Positions 34,882 through 44,224 of a stretch of DNA of 64,000 nt are shown here, piece by piece (the first letter of the stretch is position 1; every line of letters starts with the position of its first letter). Where the stretch lies: contig NZ_FWFZ01000004.1 in assembly GCF_900172355.1 (NCBI RefSeq), positions 1 through 64,000 of the forward strand, read 5' to 3'. Made by a program: the position numbers and the translations under genes. The notes below the pieces were generated by a model. The model was not told the DNA's origin, made no database searches, and saw nothing but the letters and a program-made list of their open reading frames with translations. The DNA is from Roseisalinus antarcticus (GTDB lineage Bacteria; Pseudomonadota; Alphaproteobacteria; Rhodobacterales; Rhodobacteraceae).

Positions 34882-35475
34882 ATAGACGTAATAGGCCCCC
34901 TGCCCGCCATGGCTTGCGTGGGCCGGCGTCACATCCAGAACCGCCCCCACCAGCGGCGCCATCCGAAGCCATTGCGGCACCTGGTGGCGCAGCACGCCGA
35001 GCCTTTGCGGGATCGGGCCGGGTTCGTCCCGGTGCTTGCCCTTGCCGGTGATGACCAGGACCAGCCGCTTGCCGTCGGCATGGGCCGAGAGGATGAAATT
35101 CATCAGCGCGGGATGCGCCGCATCCAGCGTCATGCCGTGCAGGTCGATCCGCGCCTCGGGGCGCAGCTTGCCGCGTTTGAGCCTTGTGTGGGTCTTGCGG
35201 TCCATCCGGACGGCGGCTTTCGCCATCTGCTCCGACAGGCCGGCCATGAGGTCGTGATCCCGGCTGTGATCGACCCGGGCGCCCACCTCGAATTTCTCGA
35301 TCCGCCGGGGCGCGGGCGGGTCCTCCGGCCGGGTCAGTGTGCGCTGGGGCGTTCTTGGGGTGGGGGACGAGGGCGCAGGATCGGGCCTGCGCCTGTGCAT
35401 GGGATCGGCCTGCCGAGCGACCTGATCCCAAAGCGCCCGTTCCTCCGCGCTGACATGTCGGCGCTTCCGGCTCAC
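34864..35475 (-). CDS. Smr-domain protein
   Basis: A 203-aa protein with a charged, disordered N-terminal half and a C-terminal Smr domain. The signature LDLHGMT-like string (IDLHGMTLDAAH) and the GKGKHRDEPG loop are visible. Smr domains are nucleases found in MutS2 and, as stand-alone proteins, in RNA cleavage of stalled ribosome complexes. It overlaps mltA by 4 nt (ATGA) and is co-transcribed with it. Confidence 0.88.
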   Translation of the reverse strand: MSRKRRHVSAEERALWDQVARQADPMHRRRPDPAPSSPTPRTPQRTLTRPEDPPAPRRIEKFEVGARVDHSRDHDLMAGLSEQMAKAAVRMDRKTHTRLKRGKLRPEARIDLHGMTLDAAHPALMNFILSAHADGKRLVLVITGKGKHRDEPGPIPQRLGVLRHQVPQWLRMAPLVGAVLDVTPAHASHGGQGAYYVYLRRRR

Positions 35476-36500
35476 TCCAACGTCTCGGGCAGCATGGCAT
35501 AGGCCCGCTGGATCGGCAGCAGGACGACGATCCGCCCGGCATCGCGGATACGGCCCGCGCGGCGGCCGGCACGGGGGCCTGTGCCATAGAAGATGTCCGA
35601 CCGCTGCGCCCCCTTGATGGCGCTGCCCGTGTCCTGGGCAACCATCAGGCGGTTCATCGGCTCGGCGCCCCGCTTCTCGATCCAGACCGGGGCGCCCAGC
35701 GGGACGAAGGCCGGGTCCACCGCGATCGACCGCAGCGCGGTGATCGACCGGTTCATCGCGCCAAGCGGGCCGCGATCCGAGGGCACCTCGCTCACCTCGC
35801 GGAAGAAGACGTAGGAATCGTTGGTCCAGAGCAGCTCCCGCCCGTCCACCGGGTTGCGACGGACCCAGGAGCGGATGACATCGGCCGAGACCTCGTGCGG
35901 CTGATATATGCCCTTGCGCACCAGCTCTTCCCCGATGGAGGTATAGGGTCGCCCGTTGGTGCCGCCATATCCCACGCGGATCGTGGTTCCGTCGGTCAGC
36001 CGGATCCGGCCCGATCCCTGGATCTGCAGAAAGAACAGGTCGACCGGGTTGGCGACCCAGGCGATCTCGAGGCCCCGTTCCAGCAGGGCCCCGCCCTCTT
36101 CGATCTCGCGGCGCGTCAGCCAGGGGTCGCTGCCGATTTCCGGCGGCAGGCCGTAGACGGCATAGCGGTAGCGGCCGTCCGGCTGGCGCGCGCCACGCAG
36201 CTCGGGCTCGAAGTAGCCGGTGAACAGCCCGTCTTGGCCGTCCTCGATCAGGATTGGCTTGAAGAACATCTCGAAATAGGCGCGGGCGTTCCCGGCGACC
36301 TCGGCGAGGTCGCAGAGCGTCGCCCAGTCCGGATCGTCGAAGTCGATGCAGGTTGAGCGGAAGACCTGCAGCGCCGCGGCGTGGTCATCTTCGGCCCATC
36401 CCTCAAGCTGGTCGAAGGACAGGATCGTATGCGTGGTCTCGGCCATGGCGCCGGTGACACTCAGCGCCGCCGCAAGGGCAAGACCCCGCCCAAGCCTCAT
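35472..36500 (-). CDS. mltA: Membrane-bound lytic murein transglycosylase A (MltA)
   Basis: Cleaves the glycan strands of peptidoglycan to give 1,6-anhydro-MurNAc ends. The 342-aa protein has a signal peptide (LALAAALSVTGAMA), the MltA domain with GLFTGYFEPEL at the start, FFLQIQGSGRIRL, and the C-terminal 3D domain with VAQDTGSAIKGAQRSDIFYGTG, whose Asp residues are catalytic. There is no lipobox Cys at the cleavage site, so it is probably secreted rather than a lipoprotein. It overlaps timA (4 nt) upstream and smr downstream. Its products could feed the AmgK/MurU pathway. Confidence 0.95.
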   Translation of the reverse strand: MRLGRGLALAAALSVTGAMAETTHTILSFDQLEGWAEDDHAAALQVFRSTCIDFDDPDWATLCDLAEVAGNARAYFEMFFKPILIEDGQDGLFTGYFEPELRGARQPDGRYRYAVYGLPPEIGSDPWLTRREIEEGGALLERGLEIAWVANPVDLFFLQIQGSGRIRLTDGTTIRVGYGGTNGRPYTSIGEELVRKGIYQPHEVSADVIRSWVRRNPVDGRELLWTNDSYVFFREVSEVPSDRGPLGAMNRSITALRSIAVDPAFVPLGAPVWIEKRGAEPMNRLMVAQDTGSAIKGAQRSDIFYGTGPRAGRRAGRIRDAGRIVVLLPIQRAYAMLPETLE

Positions 36501-37159
36501 TCGCCCGTGGCGACGAGCACCCAGTTGGGATCGTTCTCGCCCATGGTCCGCGCGAAGGTCCAGACGTCGCGCTGGCGCTTTATCTCGGTCGAAGACCCCT
36601 CGACCACGTCGCCGGCGCTGTCGTGGACGACCGAGGTGATTTCACCGGTGAACCGCACCGAAAGCTCGGCCTCGCGGGTCGTCTCGTCGAATTCGGCGTC
36701 CTTCAGCGCGATTTCGGACAGGCCGACAAAGGTCGCCTTGACCGTCAGGCCCTTGGCTTTGCGCTCTTCCACGACCTCCGCAAAGACCTCGTAGACGTCG
36801 TCGGACAGGAACGGCTTGATCTCGGAAAGATCGCCGTTCTCGAAGGCCATCAGGATCCACTCATAGGCCCCGCGCGCCCCGCCGAGGAAGTCGGACACGC
36901 CGAACGACGGCTCGGCCCGTTTCATCGCGGCCAGCGCCTTGGCCGCGTCGCTGCCCTCGGGCACGTTTTCGGTTATGTCACGGTCGGGCCCGCCCTCGAT
37001 CACCTCGAAATCCGGGCGCTTGCGGCTCTTGGCCGTCTCGCTCTCAGTCACCTTGGGTTTTTCGAATCCCTCCCGCGTGCCCAGGACACTGCGCAGACGC
37101 AGGATCAGGAACACGGCGATCCCTGCGAGAACGAGGAGCTGGATGATCGGAGAATTCAT
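36497..37159 (-). CDS. Tim44/TimA-like inner-membrane protein
   Basis: A 220-aa protein of the Tim44 family. It has an N-terminal membrane anchor (PIIQLLVLAGIAVFLILRLRSVLG), a charged linker, and the Tim44-like domain (residues about 75-220, with FLGGARGAYEWILMAFENGDL). In Caulobacter, TimA and its neighbour MltA sit together as here. The role in bacteria is unsettled; the mitochondrial relative docks Hsp70 at the import channel. ATG 37159 is taken as the start. It is divergent from fxsA. Confidence 0.87.
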   Translation of the reverse strand: MNSPIIQLLVLAGIAVFLILRLRSVLGTREGFEKPKVTESETAKSRKRPDFEVIEGGPDRDITENVPEGSDAAKALAAMKRAEPSFGVSDFLGGARGAYEWILMAFENGDLSEIKPFLSDDVYEVFAEVVEERKAKGLTVKATFVGLSEIALKDAEFDETTREAELSVRFTGEITSVVHDSAGDVVEGSSTEIKRQRDVWTFARTMGENDPNWVLVATGE

Positions 37160-37287
37160 ATGTTGGGCCTCTTGGTCCGGCAATGTTGGCGAAATCGCTT
37201 ATCGCTCATTATGTAAGGTCGGCAAGGGTGCCTGTCCACCAAACGGGGGCAACAGGTCACAGGTTATGCAACGATATGAGGTGCGCC

Positions 37288-37776
37288 ATGAGGCTACTCG
37301 CCATCTTTATCGCGGTTCCGCTGCTGGAAATCGCGCTGTTCATCCAGGTGGGCGGCTTCATCGGCCTCTGGCCGACGCTCGCCATCGTGCTGGCCACCGC
37401 GATTCTGGGAAGCTGGCTGGTCCGCAGCCAGGGCGCGGCAGAGCTCGGGCGGCTGAAGGCCTCGCTGAACAATCTCGACGACCCGTCGGAACCGCTGGTC
37501 CACGGGGCGATGATCCTGTTTTCCGGGGCGTTGTTGCTGACGCCGGGCTTTTTCACCGACGCGGTGGGCTTTGCCCTGCTGATCCCCGGCGTCCGGCGCA
37601 CCGCCTTCGAGGCGCTGCGCAAGCGGATCAACGTGCAATCCTTCAGCTATGGCGGCACCCCGGCCGGCCAACAGCCGCGCCGCCCCCACGGCGACCGGGT
37701 CATCGACGGCGAGTTCGAAGAGGTCACCCCGCCCAAGAACCCCACGCACCGCCCCTCGGAATGGACGAAGCACTGA
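37288..37776 (+). CDS. fxsA: FxsA-family membrane protein
   Basis: A 162-aa protein with three to four membrane segments at the N-terminus (LLAIFIAVPLLEIALFIQVGGFIG, then LAIVLATAILGSWLVRSQG) and a charged C-terminal tail. FxsA relieves F-plasmid exclusion of phage T7 in E. coli; its chromosomal role is unknown. ATG 37288 is preferred (AGG at 37279-37281), with ATG 37276 as alternative. The next gene is secB. Confidence 0.88.
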   Translation: MRLLAIFIAVPLLEIALFIQVGGFIGLWPTLAIVLATAILGSWLVRSQGAAELGRLKASLNNLDDPSEPLVHGAMILFSGALLLTPGFFTDAVGFALLIPGVRRTAFEALRKRINVQSFSYGGTPAGQQPRRPHGDRVIDGEFEEVTPPKNPTHRPSEWTKH

Positions 37777-37853
37777 GCGGCTCTTGGGATTGTGACCCTC
37801 GGGGCCGCCTGATAGGTAACAGCCGATAAAATAGTCACCGGAGCCCTTTTCAA

Positions 37854-38402
37854 ATGTCCGACGAGACGTCCAACGCAGGCGCAGACGCGCCCAACCCAGA
37901 CCAGCCGACCCAACAGCAACCGCAGATCACCCAGCGCATCCTCGGCCAGTATGTGCGGGACATGTCCTTCGAAAACATCATGGCCCAGAAGGGCGTGACC
38001 GGCGAAGTGCAGCCGGAGATCCAGGTGCAGGTGAACCTCGACGCCAAGAAGCGGACGCAGGACAACCAGTATGAAGTGGTCACCAAGCTCAACATCACGT
38101 CGAAGACGAAGGACAAGGGCGACATGCTCTTCGTGCTGGAGCTGGAATATTCCGGCATCTTCCTGATCGAGGGCGTGCCCGAGGCCCAGCTGCACCCCTA
38201 CCTGCTGATCGAATGCCCGCGCCAGACCTTCCCGTTCGTGCGCCGGATCGTCAGCGACCTGACCCGTGACGGCGGCTTTCCGCCGCTGAACCTCGAGACG
38301 ATCGACTTCCTCGCCCTCTACCGCCAGGAAATCGCCCGCCGCACCAGCCAGCAGGCCGCGGCCACCAACGGCGATGCCTCCGGGAACGACACCATCGCCT
38401 GA
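37854..38402 (+). CDS. secB: Protein-export chaperone SecB
   Basis: A tetrameric cytosolic chaperone that keeps precursors unfolded and passes them to SecA. The 182-aa protein has a Gln/Asn-rich N-terminus, the QYVRDMSFENIMAQ motif, and the C-terminal VEAPQLLFPF-equivalent ECPRQTFPFVRRIVSDLTRDGGFPPL. It is convergent with dnaQ with only 3 nt between the stops. Confidence 0.97.
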   Translation: MSDETSNAGADAPNPDQPTQQQPQITQRILGQYVRDMSFENIMAQKGVTGEVQPEIQVQVNLDAKKRTQDNQYEVVTKLNITSKTKDKGDMLFVLELEYSGIFLIEGVPEAQLHPYLLIECPRQTFPFVRRIVSDLTRDGGFPPLNLETIDFLALYRQEIARRTSQQAAATNGDASGNDTIA

Positions 38403-38405
38403 GCG

Positions 38406-39098
38406 TCAGGCGAATTTGGACCAGAGCGCGCCGTCGCCCATCGCCTTCACGAAGGCCTCATGGGCGGCGGCTTCTTCTTGCGTGATCCGCGGCGGCAAGG
38501 GCTCCGGCCGCGGGCGGGGGCGCCAGCTTTCGGCGCCGCTCCCGTCACCGGACCTGTCCTGCGATTGCCCCAAGGCAAAGTCGGGCTGACGGCCGCCGAT
38601 CAGCTCCAGATAGACCTCGGCGAGGATTTCGCTGTCGAGCAGGGCGCCGTGCAGCGTGCGGGAGGAATTGTCGATGCCGAACCGTCGGCAGAGCGCGTCG
38701 AGCGATGCCGGCGACCCCGGAAACCGCCGCCGCGCGATGGCCAGCGTATCCACCGCCCGGTCATTGGCGATGCCCTGCAGGCCAGCCCATTTGAGCTCTG
38801 CGTTCAGAAACTTCATGTCGAAGGCGGCATTGTGGATCACCAGCTTCGCGTCCCCGATGAAATCGAGAAGCCCCTGCCCCACGACCTTGAAGACCGGCTT
38901 GTCGGCCAGAAATTCGTCGCCCAGGCCGTGCACCTCGAACGCGCCCTGCGGCATGGAGCGTTCGGGGTTGATGTATTGGTGATAGGTCCGGCCCGTCGGC
39001 ACGTGGCCGTTCAGCTCCACCGCACCGATCTCGACGACGCGGTCGCCCTCTTCGGGTTCGAAACCCGTGGTCTCGGTATCCAGAACGATTTCACGCAT
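38406..39098 (-). CDS. dnaQ: DNA polymerase III epsilon subunit (proofreading exonuclease)
   Basis: The 3'-5' exonuclease of the replicative polymerase. The 230-aa protein has the DEDDh catalytic set: D8/E10 in REIVLDTETTGFEP, the NAAFDMKFL segment, and the H/D pair in RTLHGALLDSEILAEVY. It then has a short C-terminal tail that would bind the polymerase subunit DnaE. ATG 39098 overlaps the coaE stop (ATGCGTGA). It is part of the co-directional run maf-aroE-coaE-dnaQ. Confidence 0.96.
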   Translation of the reverse strand: MREIVLDTETTGFEPEEGDRVVEIGAVELNGHVPTGRTYHQYINPERSMPQGAFEVHGLGDEFLADKPVFKVVGQGLLDFIGDAKLVIHNAAFDMKFLNAELKWAGLQGIANDRAVDTLAIARRRFPGSPASLDALCRRFGIDNSSRTLHGALLDSEILAEVYLELIGGRQPDFALGQSQDRSGDGSGAESWRPRPRPEPLPPRITQEEAAAHEAFVKAMGDGALWSKFA

Positions 39099-39693
39099 GG
39101 GCAAGTTTCTCTCTCAGCACGGCAACCAGATCCTGAACCTCCCGGCGGGCCACGTCGAGGGTCAGGGTCTCGATCACGTGATCGGCCCGGCGGCGTTTCT
39201 CCGCATCGGTCATCTGGCGCCGCAGGATCGCCTGGAAATGCGCCTCTGTCATCTCGGGGCGCGACACCACCCGTTTCTTTTGAATGTCCAACGGCACCGT
39301 GACGACGAGAACGGAATCGAATTCGTCCTGGACCCCGGTCTCGAACAGCAGCGGGATGTCGAAAACGACGATGTCCGACGTCGTGTCCGCCAGAAACGCG
39401 TGCCTGTCGGCAGAGACCAAGGGATGCACGAGCTCTTCGATCCGTTTCAAGATGTCGGGATCCCGCGCGATCAGGCGCTTGAGCGCGGGCCGTGAAACAG
39501 CGCCGTTCACCACCGCTTCGGGAAACTCGTGGCCGATCAGGCTCGCCGCCGGACCGCCCTGGTCATAGAGCCTGTGCACCGCCGCATCGGCATCCCAGAC
39601 GGCGATGCCCTCGTCGCGGAACATCTGCGCCGTGGTGGATTTGCCCATCCCGATCGACCCCGTGAGGCCAAGCGCCCATTTCCGGTCACTCAT
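39091..39693 (-). CDS. coaE: Dephospho-CoA kinase
   Basis: Catalyses the last step of coenzyme A synthesis, phosphorylating the 3'-OH of dephospho-CoA. The 200-aa protein has the P-loop GLTGSIGMGKSTTA at residues 8-21, DADAAVHRLYD, and the DIPLLFETG motif. ATG 39693 is chosen, with aroE overlapping its start by 4 nt. It also overlaps dnaQ by 8 nt. Confidence 0.96.
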   Translation of the reverse strand: MSDRKWALGLTGSIGMGKSTTAQMFRDEGIAVWDADAAVHRLYDQGGPAASLIGHEFPEAVVNGAVSRPALKRLIARDPDILKRIEELVHPLVSADRHAFLADTTSDIVVFDIPLLFETGVQDEFDSVLVVTVPLDIQKKRVVSRPEMTEAHFQAILRRQMTDAEKRRRADHVIETLTLDVARREVQDLVAVLREKLAHA

Positions 39694-40523
39694 GCCAGCA
39701 CCGCCTGTCTTGTTGCCTCTGTCACCTCGGGCCGGGTTCCGAACCAACGCTCGAACGCCGGGACGGCCTGGTGCAGCAACATGCCGAGCCCGTCCACCGT
39801 GACGCAACCCATCTGCCGGGCCACCTGCAGGAAGCGGGTGTCAACGGGGGCGTAGACCAGGTCGGTCACGACCGCCCCGGACTGCAACCCGTCGAGCGGG
39901 ACCCGCAGCTCTGCCGCGCCCTGCATGCCCAGCGAGGTCGTATTGACCACGGTCGCGGCCTCTTCGAGCATGTTGCCCGCATGGACCCAGTCCACGACCC
40001 GCAGCCGGGCCCCGAATTCGGATCTCAGCGCCTCGGCCTTGGGCCGGGTGCGGTTGGAGATCAGGATCTCGGGGACCTGGGCATCGAGCAGCGAGGACAC
40101 CACGGCGCGGGCCGCACCCCCGGCCCCGAGGATCGCGGCCGGCCCGGCTTGCGGCTGCCAGTCCGGCGCCCCCTGGCGCAGGTTCGCAAGAAAGCCATAG
40201 CCATCGGTATTGTCCGCGTGGATCCGACCATCCGGCAAGAAAATCAATGTGTTGGCCGCCCCGATCAGGATCGCCCGGTCCGAGATCTGGTCGGCGAGCT
40301 GCAGGACGTTGACCTTGTGCGGGATCGTGACGTTCGCCCCCACGAAGCCGGCCTTGGGCAGAGCGCGGACAACCGTGGCCAGGTTCTTTTCGGCGACATC
40401 CAGCGGGACGTAATCGCCCGGCAGGCCGTATTGGCGCAGCCAGTGCTTGTGCAAGCGGGGGCTTTTGGAATGGGCGATCGGGTGCCCGATCACCCCGGCC
40501 AGGGGTATTTTCGCGTCGCTCAT
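39690..40523 (-). CDS. aroE: Shikimate dehydrogenase
   Basis: Reduces 3-dehydroshikimate to shikimate with NADPH in aromatic amino acid synthesis. The 277-aa protein has GVIGHPIAHSKSPRLHKHWL (shikimate site), GANVTIPHK with the catalytic Lys, and ILGAGGAARAV for NADP binding. It overlaps maf and coaE by 4 nt at its two ends. Confidence 0.97.
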   Translation of the reverse strand: MSDAKIPLAGVIGHPIAHSKSPRLHKHWLRQYGLPGDYVPLDVAEKNLATVVRALPKAGFVGANVTIPHKVNVLQLADQISDRAILIGAANTLIFLPDGRIHADNTDGYGFLANLRQGAPDWQPQAGPAAILGAGGAARAVVSSLLDAQVPEILISNRTRPKAEALRSEFGARLRVVDWVHAGNMLEEAATVVNTTSLGMQGAAELRVPLDGLQSGAVVTDLVYAPVDTRFLQVARQMGCVTVDGLGMLLHQAVPAFERWFGTRPEVTEATRQAVLA

Positions 40524-41119
40524 GTGGGCAGTGTTCCGCGTAGGCTGAGGTAAGACAAGACTTCGAGAAGGGGCAGGCCGAGAACGGTGAAATAATCCCC
40601 CTGGACCTGGGTGAAAAGGCGCACCCCCTCTTCCTCCAGCTTGTAGGCGCCGACGGCGTGGCGAATGCTCTGCCAGTTGCGGGCGACATAGGCGTCGAGA
40701 TAGGCCTCGCTCAGGGGACGCATCGCAAGCCGGACCTGCCCCACATGCCGCCAGAGCGGACGGTTGTCCTGATACATCACCACGGCCGACAGCAGCATGT
40801 GGCGATCGCCCGAAAGCCCGCGCAGTTGCTCTTTTGCCGCCTCGGGGGTTTCGGGCTTGGACAGGCAGTTGCCCTTGTGGTCGAGCACCTGGTCGCAGCC
40901 GATTACGAGCGCACCGGGGTTGCGGGCGGAAATCTTGGCAGCCTTCAGCTCTGCCAGGGTATCGGCAATGTCGCGCGGCGGGGCGCCTTCGTCCTCGAGG
41001 CTGGCGCGGACGGATGATTCGTCGATCCGGGGCACCTGGATGTCGAATTCGAGCCCGGCGTTGCGCAGCAGTGTTGCCCGAATGTCAGAGCCGGACGCCA
41101 GAATGATCGGTTCGGCCAT
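40520..41119 (-). CDS. maf: Maf-family nucleotide pyrophosphatase
   Basis: A house-cleaning pyrophosphatase that hydrolyses non-canonical or modified NTPs. The 199-aa protein shows the ILASGSDIRATLLRNAGL motif, DESSVRA and VIGCDQVLD. ATG 41119 is the natural family start. It is the first gene leftward of the putative origin. In Caulobacter maf-aroE-coaE-dnaQ also flank the origin. Confidence 0.95.
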   Translation of the reverse strand: MAEPIILASGSDIRATLLRNAGLEFDIQVPRIDESSVRASLEDEGAPPRDIADTLAELKAAKISARNPGALVIGCDQVLDHKGNCLSKPETPEAAKEQLRGLSGDRHMLLSAVVMYQDNRPLWRHVGQVRLAMRPLSEAYLDAYVARNWQSIRHAVGAYKLEEEGVRLFTQVQGDYFTVLGLPLLEVLSYLSLRGTLPT

Positions 41120-41640
41120 GTTGATAACCTGTGAACTTGGTCGGGAGGAACGTGGGACAGGATCCGCCGTTTGACCGTTGACCACAGGCGGCGGCGACCC
41201 GGCGGAAGAGTCCGGGGAAAGTGCCACAGCTGATCCACGGGGGCAAAGGACAAGTCGGCCTTGTGGACAGTTGGCGGGGGTCGCGAGAGTCAAGGGTAAA
41301 GCAGTTGGTTCAGTCTCCCGGGTTTCATAGTTAACATTTTGTAATTAATAGTTTTTACTGAGGTTTGGCAGACGAAATCTGCGGCCAAGCGCCCGCTGCG
41401 GCTGTGGGTAATCAGGTGGAGAATCTGGGAAAGCGGAGTTGTCCACCGCCCCTATCCACTACAATCCTAAGATTCTCTTAAATGGATTGAAGATGCATCC
41501 GGGGCGGATCGAGGGCCCCGAGGCTTGGAATTGACAGCGATCCGAGGACCGCCTAAGTGAGGTTCGACCCGTCCGGGTCAAGACCTTCCACCGATAGAAC
41601 AAGCTGGCCGCCCCGCGGGGTGCTGCCCCGGAAGAAATAT
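41120..41640. other. oriC: Putative chromosomal replication origin (oriC) between maf and rho
   Basis: A 521-bp non-coding gap between divergent genes. It has an AT-rich block (41324-41360: TTAACATTTTGTAATTAA and flanks) in an otherwise GC-rich genome. DnaA-box-like 9-mers with 7 or 8 of 9 matches to TTATCCACA are TTGACCACA (41178-41186), TGATCCACG (41231-41239), TTACCCACA (minus, 41403-41411), TTGTCCACC (41439-41447), CTATCCACT (41450-41458) and CTGTCCACA (minus, about 41261-41269). Gene order (maf-aroE-coaE-dnaQ on one side; rho-mnmE-mnmG-rsmG-parAB on the other) matches alphaproteobacterial origins. The rho promoter is also here. Confidence 0.65.
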
Positions 41641-42915
41641 ATGTCCCAAGACCGACTGAACCTTGCGGATCTGAAGGCGCAAAGCCCCAAGGATCTGCTT
41701 TCGCTGGCCGAAGAGCTGGAGATCGAGAACGCCTCGACCATGCGGAAGGGCGACATGATGTTCGCCATTCTCAAGGAGCGGGCGGACGATGAATGGGTGA
41801 TCGGCGGTGACGGGGTCCTGGAAGTGCTGCAGGACGGGTTCGGTTTCCTGCGGTCGCCGGAAGCGAACTACCTGCCTGGCCCGGACGACATCTACGTCAG
41901 CCCCGACATGATCCGTCAATATTCGCTGCGGACGGGGGATACGGTCGAGGGCGTGATCCAGGAGCCGTCGGATACGGAGCGGTACTTCGCGCTGGTCTCG
42001 GTCGAGACGATCAATTTCGAGGATCCCGAAAAGGCCAAGCACAAGGTTGCTTTCGACAACCTCACGCCGCTTTACCCCGACGAGCGGTTGAAGATGGAGA
42101 TCGAGAACGAGCCTGCTACGCGCGATCGCTCCGCCCGGATCATCGACCTGGTCTCGCCGATCGGGAAGGGCCAGCGGTCGCTGATCGTGGCGCCGCCGCG
42201 GACGGGCAAGACGGTGCTGCTGCAGAACATCGCCAATTCGATCGAGAAGAACCATCCCGAATGCTACTTGATCGTGCTGCTGATCGACGAGCGGCCGGAA
42301 GAAGTGACGGACATGCAGCGGTCGGTGAAGGGGGAGGTCGTGTCCTCGACCTTCGACGAGCCGGCGACCCGTCACGTGGCCGTGTCGGAGATGGTGATCG
42401 AGAAGGCCAAGCGCTTGGTCGAGCACAAGCGCGACGTGGTCATCCTGCTGGATTCGATCACCCGTCTGGGGCGGGCCTTCAACACGACGGTGCCGTCTTC
42501 GGGCAAGGTGCTGACCGGCGGTGTGGATGCCAACGCGCTGCAGCGTCCGAAGCGGTTTTTCGGCGCCGCCCGAAACATCGAGGAAGGCGGATCCCTGACA
42601 ATCATCGCCACCGCGCTGATTGATACAGGGTCCCGGATGGACGAGGTCATCTTCGAGGAATTCAAGGGCACCGGAAACTCCGAGATCGTTCTGGACCGCA
42701 AGGTTGCCGACAAGCGGGTGTTCCCGGCGATGGATATCCTGAAGTCCGGCACCCGGAAGGAAGAGCTGTTGGTCGACAAGGTCGATCTGCAGAAGACCTA
42801 TGTCCTGCGGCGGATCCTGAACCCGATGGGCACCACGGATGCCATCGAGTTCCTGCTGTCGAAGCTCAAGCAGACCAAGACGAATTCCGAGTTTTTCGAT
42901 TCCATGAACACCTGA
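41641..42915 (+). CDS. rho: Transcription termination factor Rho
   Basis: A hexameric RNA helicase that ends transcripts at unstructured C-rich sites. The 424-aa protein has an N-terminal helical domain, the RNA-binding CSD fold ([21 protein letters not shown]), and the RecA-type ATPase core with Walker [12 protein letters not shown] (about residues 180-190) and the [12 protein letters not shown]-loop region. ATG 41641 gives the usual [12 protein letters not shown] start; the 84-nt upstream extension is not conserved-looking. Confidence 0.98.
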   Translation: MSQDRLNLADLKAQSPKDLLSLAEELEIENASTMRKGDMMFAILKERADDEWVIGGDGVLEVLQDGFGFLRSPEANYLPGPDDIYVSPDMIRQYSLRTGDTVEGVIQEPSDTERYFALVSVETINFEDPEKAKHKVAFDNLTPLYPDERLKMEIENEPATRDRSARIIDLVSPIGKGQRSLIVAPPRTGKTVLLQNIANSIEKNHPECYLIVLLIDERPEEVTDMQRSVKGEVVSSTFDEPATRHVAVSEMVIEKAKRLVEHKRDVVILLDSITRLGRAFNTTVPSSGKVLTGGVDANALQRPKRFFGAARNIEEGGSLTIIATALIDTGSRMDEVIFEEFKGTGNSEIVLDRKVADKRVFPAMDILKSGTRKEELLVDKVDLQKTYVLRRILNPMGTTDAIEFLLSKLKQTKTNSEFFDSMNT

Positions 42916-42943
42916 GGCGGCGCATCCGCGTCGTGGGAGAGCC

Positions 42944-44224
42944 ATGGACACGATCTTTGCCCTCGCGACGGCCCGGGGACGTGCCGGCGTTGCAGTTGTC
43001 CGGATCTCGGGGCCGGAGGCGTTGCGGGCCGGGTGCCGTCTGGCTGGTGCGCTGGAGCCGTTCGACCGGACGCTGAGACGGCTGACCTGGCACGGGGAGC
43101 TGATCGACGAGGCGCTGGTGCTTACATTTCCGGAAGGCAGGAGCTTTACCGGAGAGAGCGTCGTCGAATTACATCTGCACGGCAGTATCGCGGTGATTAC
43201 CTCTGTTCTGGGTGCATTGGGGACGATCGACGGACTGCGGCCGGCGCAGGCGGGCGAGTTTACACACAGGGCGTTCGAGAACGGGCGGCTGGACCTGTCG
43301 CAGGTCGAGGCGCTGGCTGACCTGATCGACGCGGAGACCGAGATGCAGCGGCGGCAAGCCGTGCGCGCCCTGTCTGGTGCGCTGGGGGCGCGGGCCGAAA
43401 ACTGGCGCGGGCGGCTGGTTCGGGCGCTGGCACTGATCGAGGCGACGATCGATTTCGCCGACGAGGATGTACCCGTGGACGTGGGCCCGGAAGTCATGGA
43501 GCTGTTGATCGGGGTTCGCGATGAATTGCTGCGGGAGAGCGCGGGGGTTCACGCGGCCGAGCGGATCCGGGACGGGTTCGAGGTTGCCATCCTGGGGGCG
43601 CCGAACGTCGGGAAATCGACCTTGCTGAATGCATTGGCCGGGCGGGAGGCCGCGATCACCTCTGATGTGGCAGGCACAACGCGGGATGTGATCGAGGTGC
43701 AGATGGACCTGGGCGGGCTGCCCGTGACGATTCTGGATACGGCGGGGCTGCGGATCTCCGGCGACAAGGTGGAGCGGATCGGGATCGAGCGGGCGAAGGC
43801 GCGGGCGGCGGCCGCGGATCTACGGATTCATCTGGTTGGTCCGGGTGATGAGCCGTTGATGGATGTTGCGCCGTCCGATCTTGTGGTTGGGGCGAAGGCC
43901 GATCTGGGTGAGGTCGCGGAGCTGAGTGTCTCAGGGTTGACGGGCGCAGGGGTCGACCGGCTTGTGTCAGCGATCACGGAGCGGCTGGAACCCATGTCGA
44001 CCGGGACCGGCGTTGCGATTCGAGAGCGACACCGGCTGGGCATAGAACAGGCGACCGAGGCGCTTGGCGAAGTGCTGGAGCGCATGGACGAGTTGGCGTT
44101 GCAGCCGGATCTGCTGGCGGAACGGTTGCGGGACGGGTTGCGAGCGATCGATTCCCTGGTGGGACGGGTTGACGTGGAGCATGTGCTCGACGAGATCTTC
44201 TCGAGCTTCTGTATTGGCAAATGA
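42944..44224 (+). CDS. mnmE: tRNA modification GTPase MnmE (TrmE)
   Basis: With MnmG, installs 5-carboxymethylaminomethyl groups on U34 of tRNAs. The 426-aa protein has the N-terminal formyl-THF-binding domain ([23 protein letters not shown]), an HGS(I/M) loop, the G domain with [12 protein letters not shown] and DTAGLR, and the C-terminal CIGK with the essential Cys. It overlaps mnmG by 4 nt. Confidence 0.97.
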   Translation: MDTIFALATARGRAGVAVVRISGPEALRAGCRLAGALEPFDRTLRRLTWHGELIDEALVLTFPEGRSFTGESVVELHLHGSIAVITSVLGALGTIDGLRPAQAGEFTHRAFENGRLDLSQVEALADLIDAETEMQRRQAVRALSGALGARAENWRGRLVRALALIEATIDFADEDVPVDVGPEVMELLIGVRDELLRESAGVHAAERIRDGFEVAILGAPNVGKSTLLNALAGREAAITSDVAGTTRDVIEVQMDLGGLPVTILDTAGLRISGDKVERIGIERAKARAAAADLRIHLVGPGDEPLMDVAPSDLVVGAKADLGEVAELSVSGLTGAGVDRLVSAITERLEPMSTGTGVAIRERHRLGIEQATEALGEVLERMDELALQPDLLAERLRDGLRAIDSLVGRVDVEHVLDEIFSSFCIGK

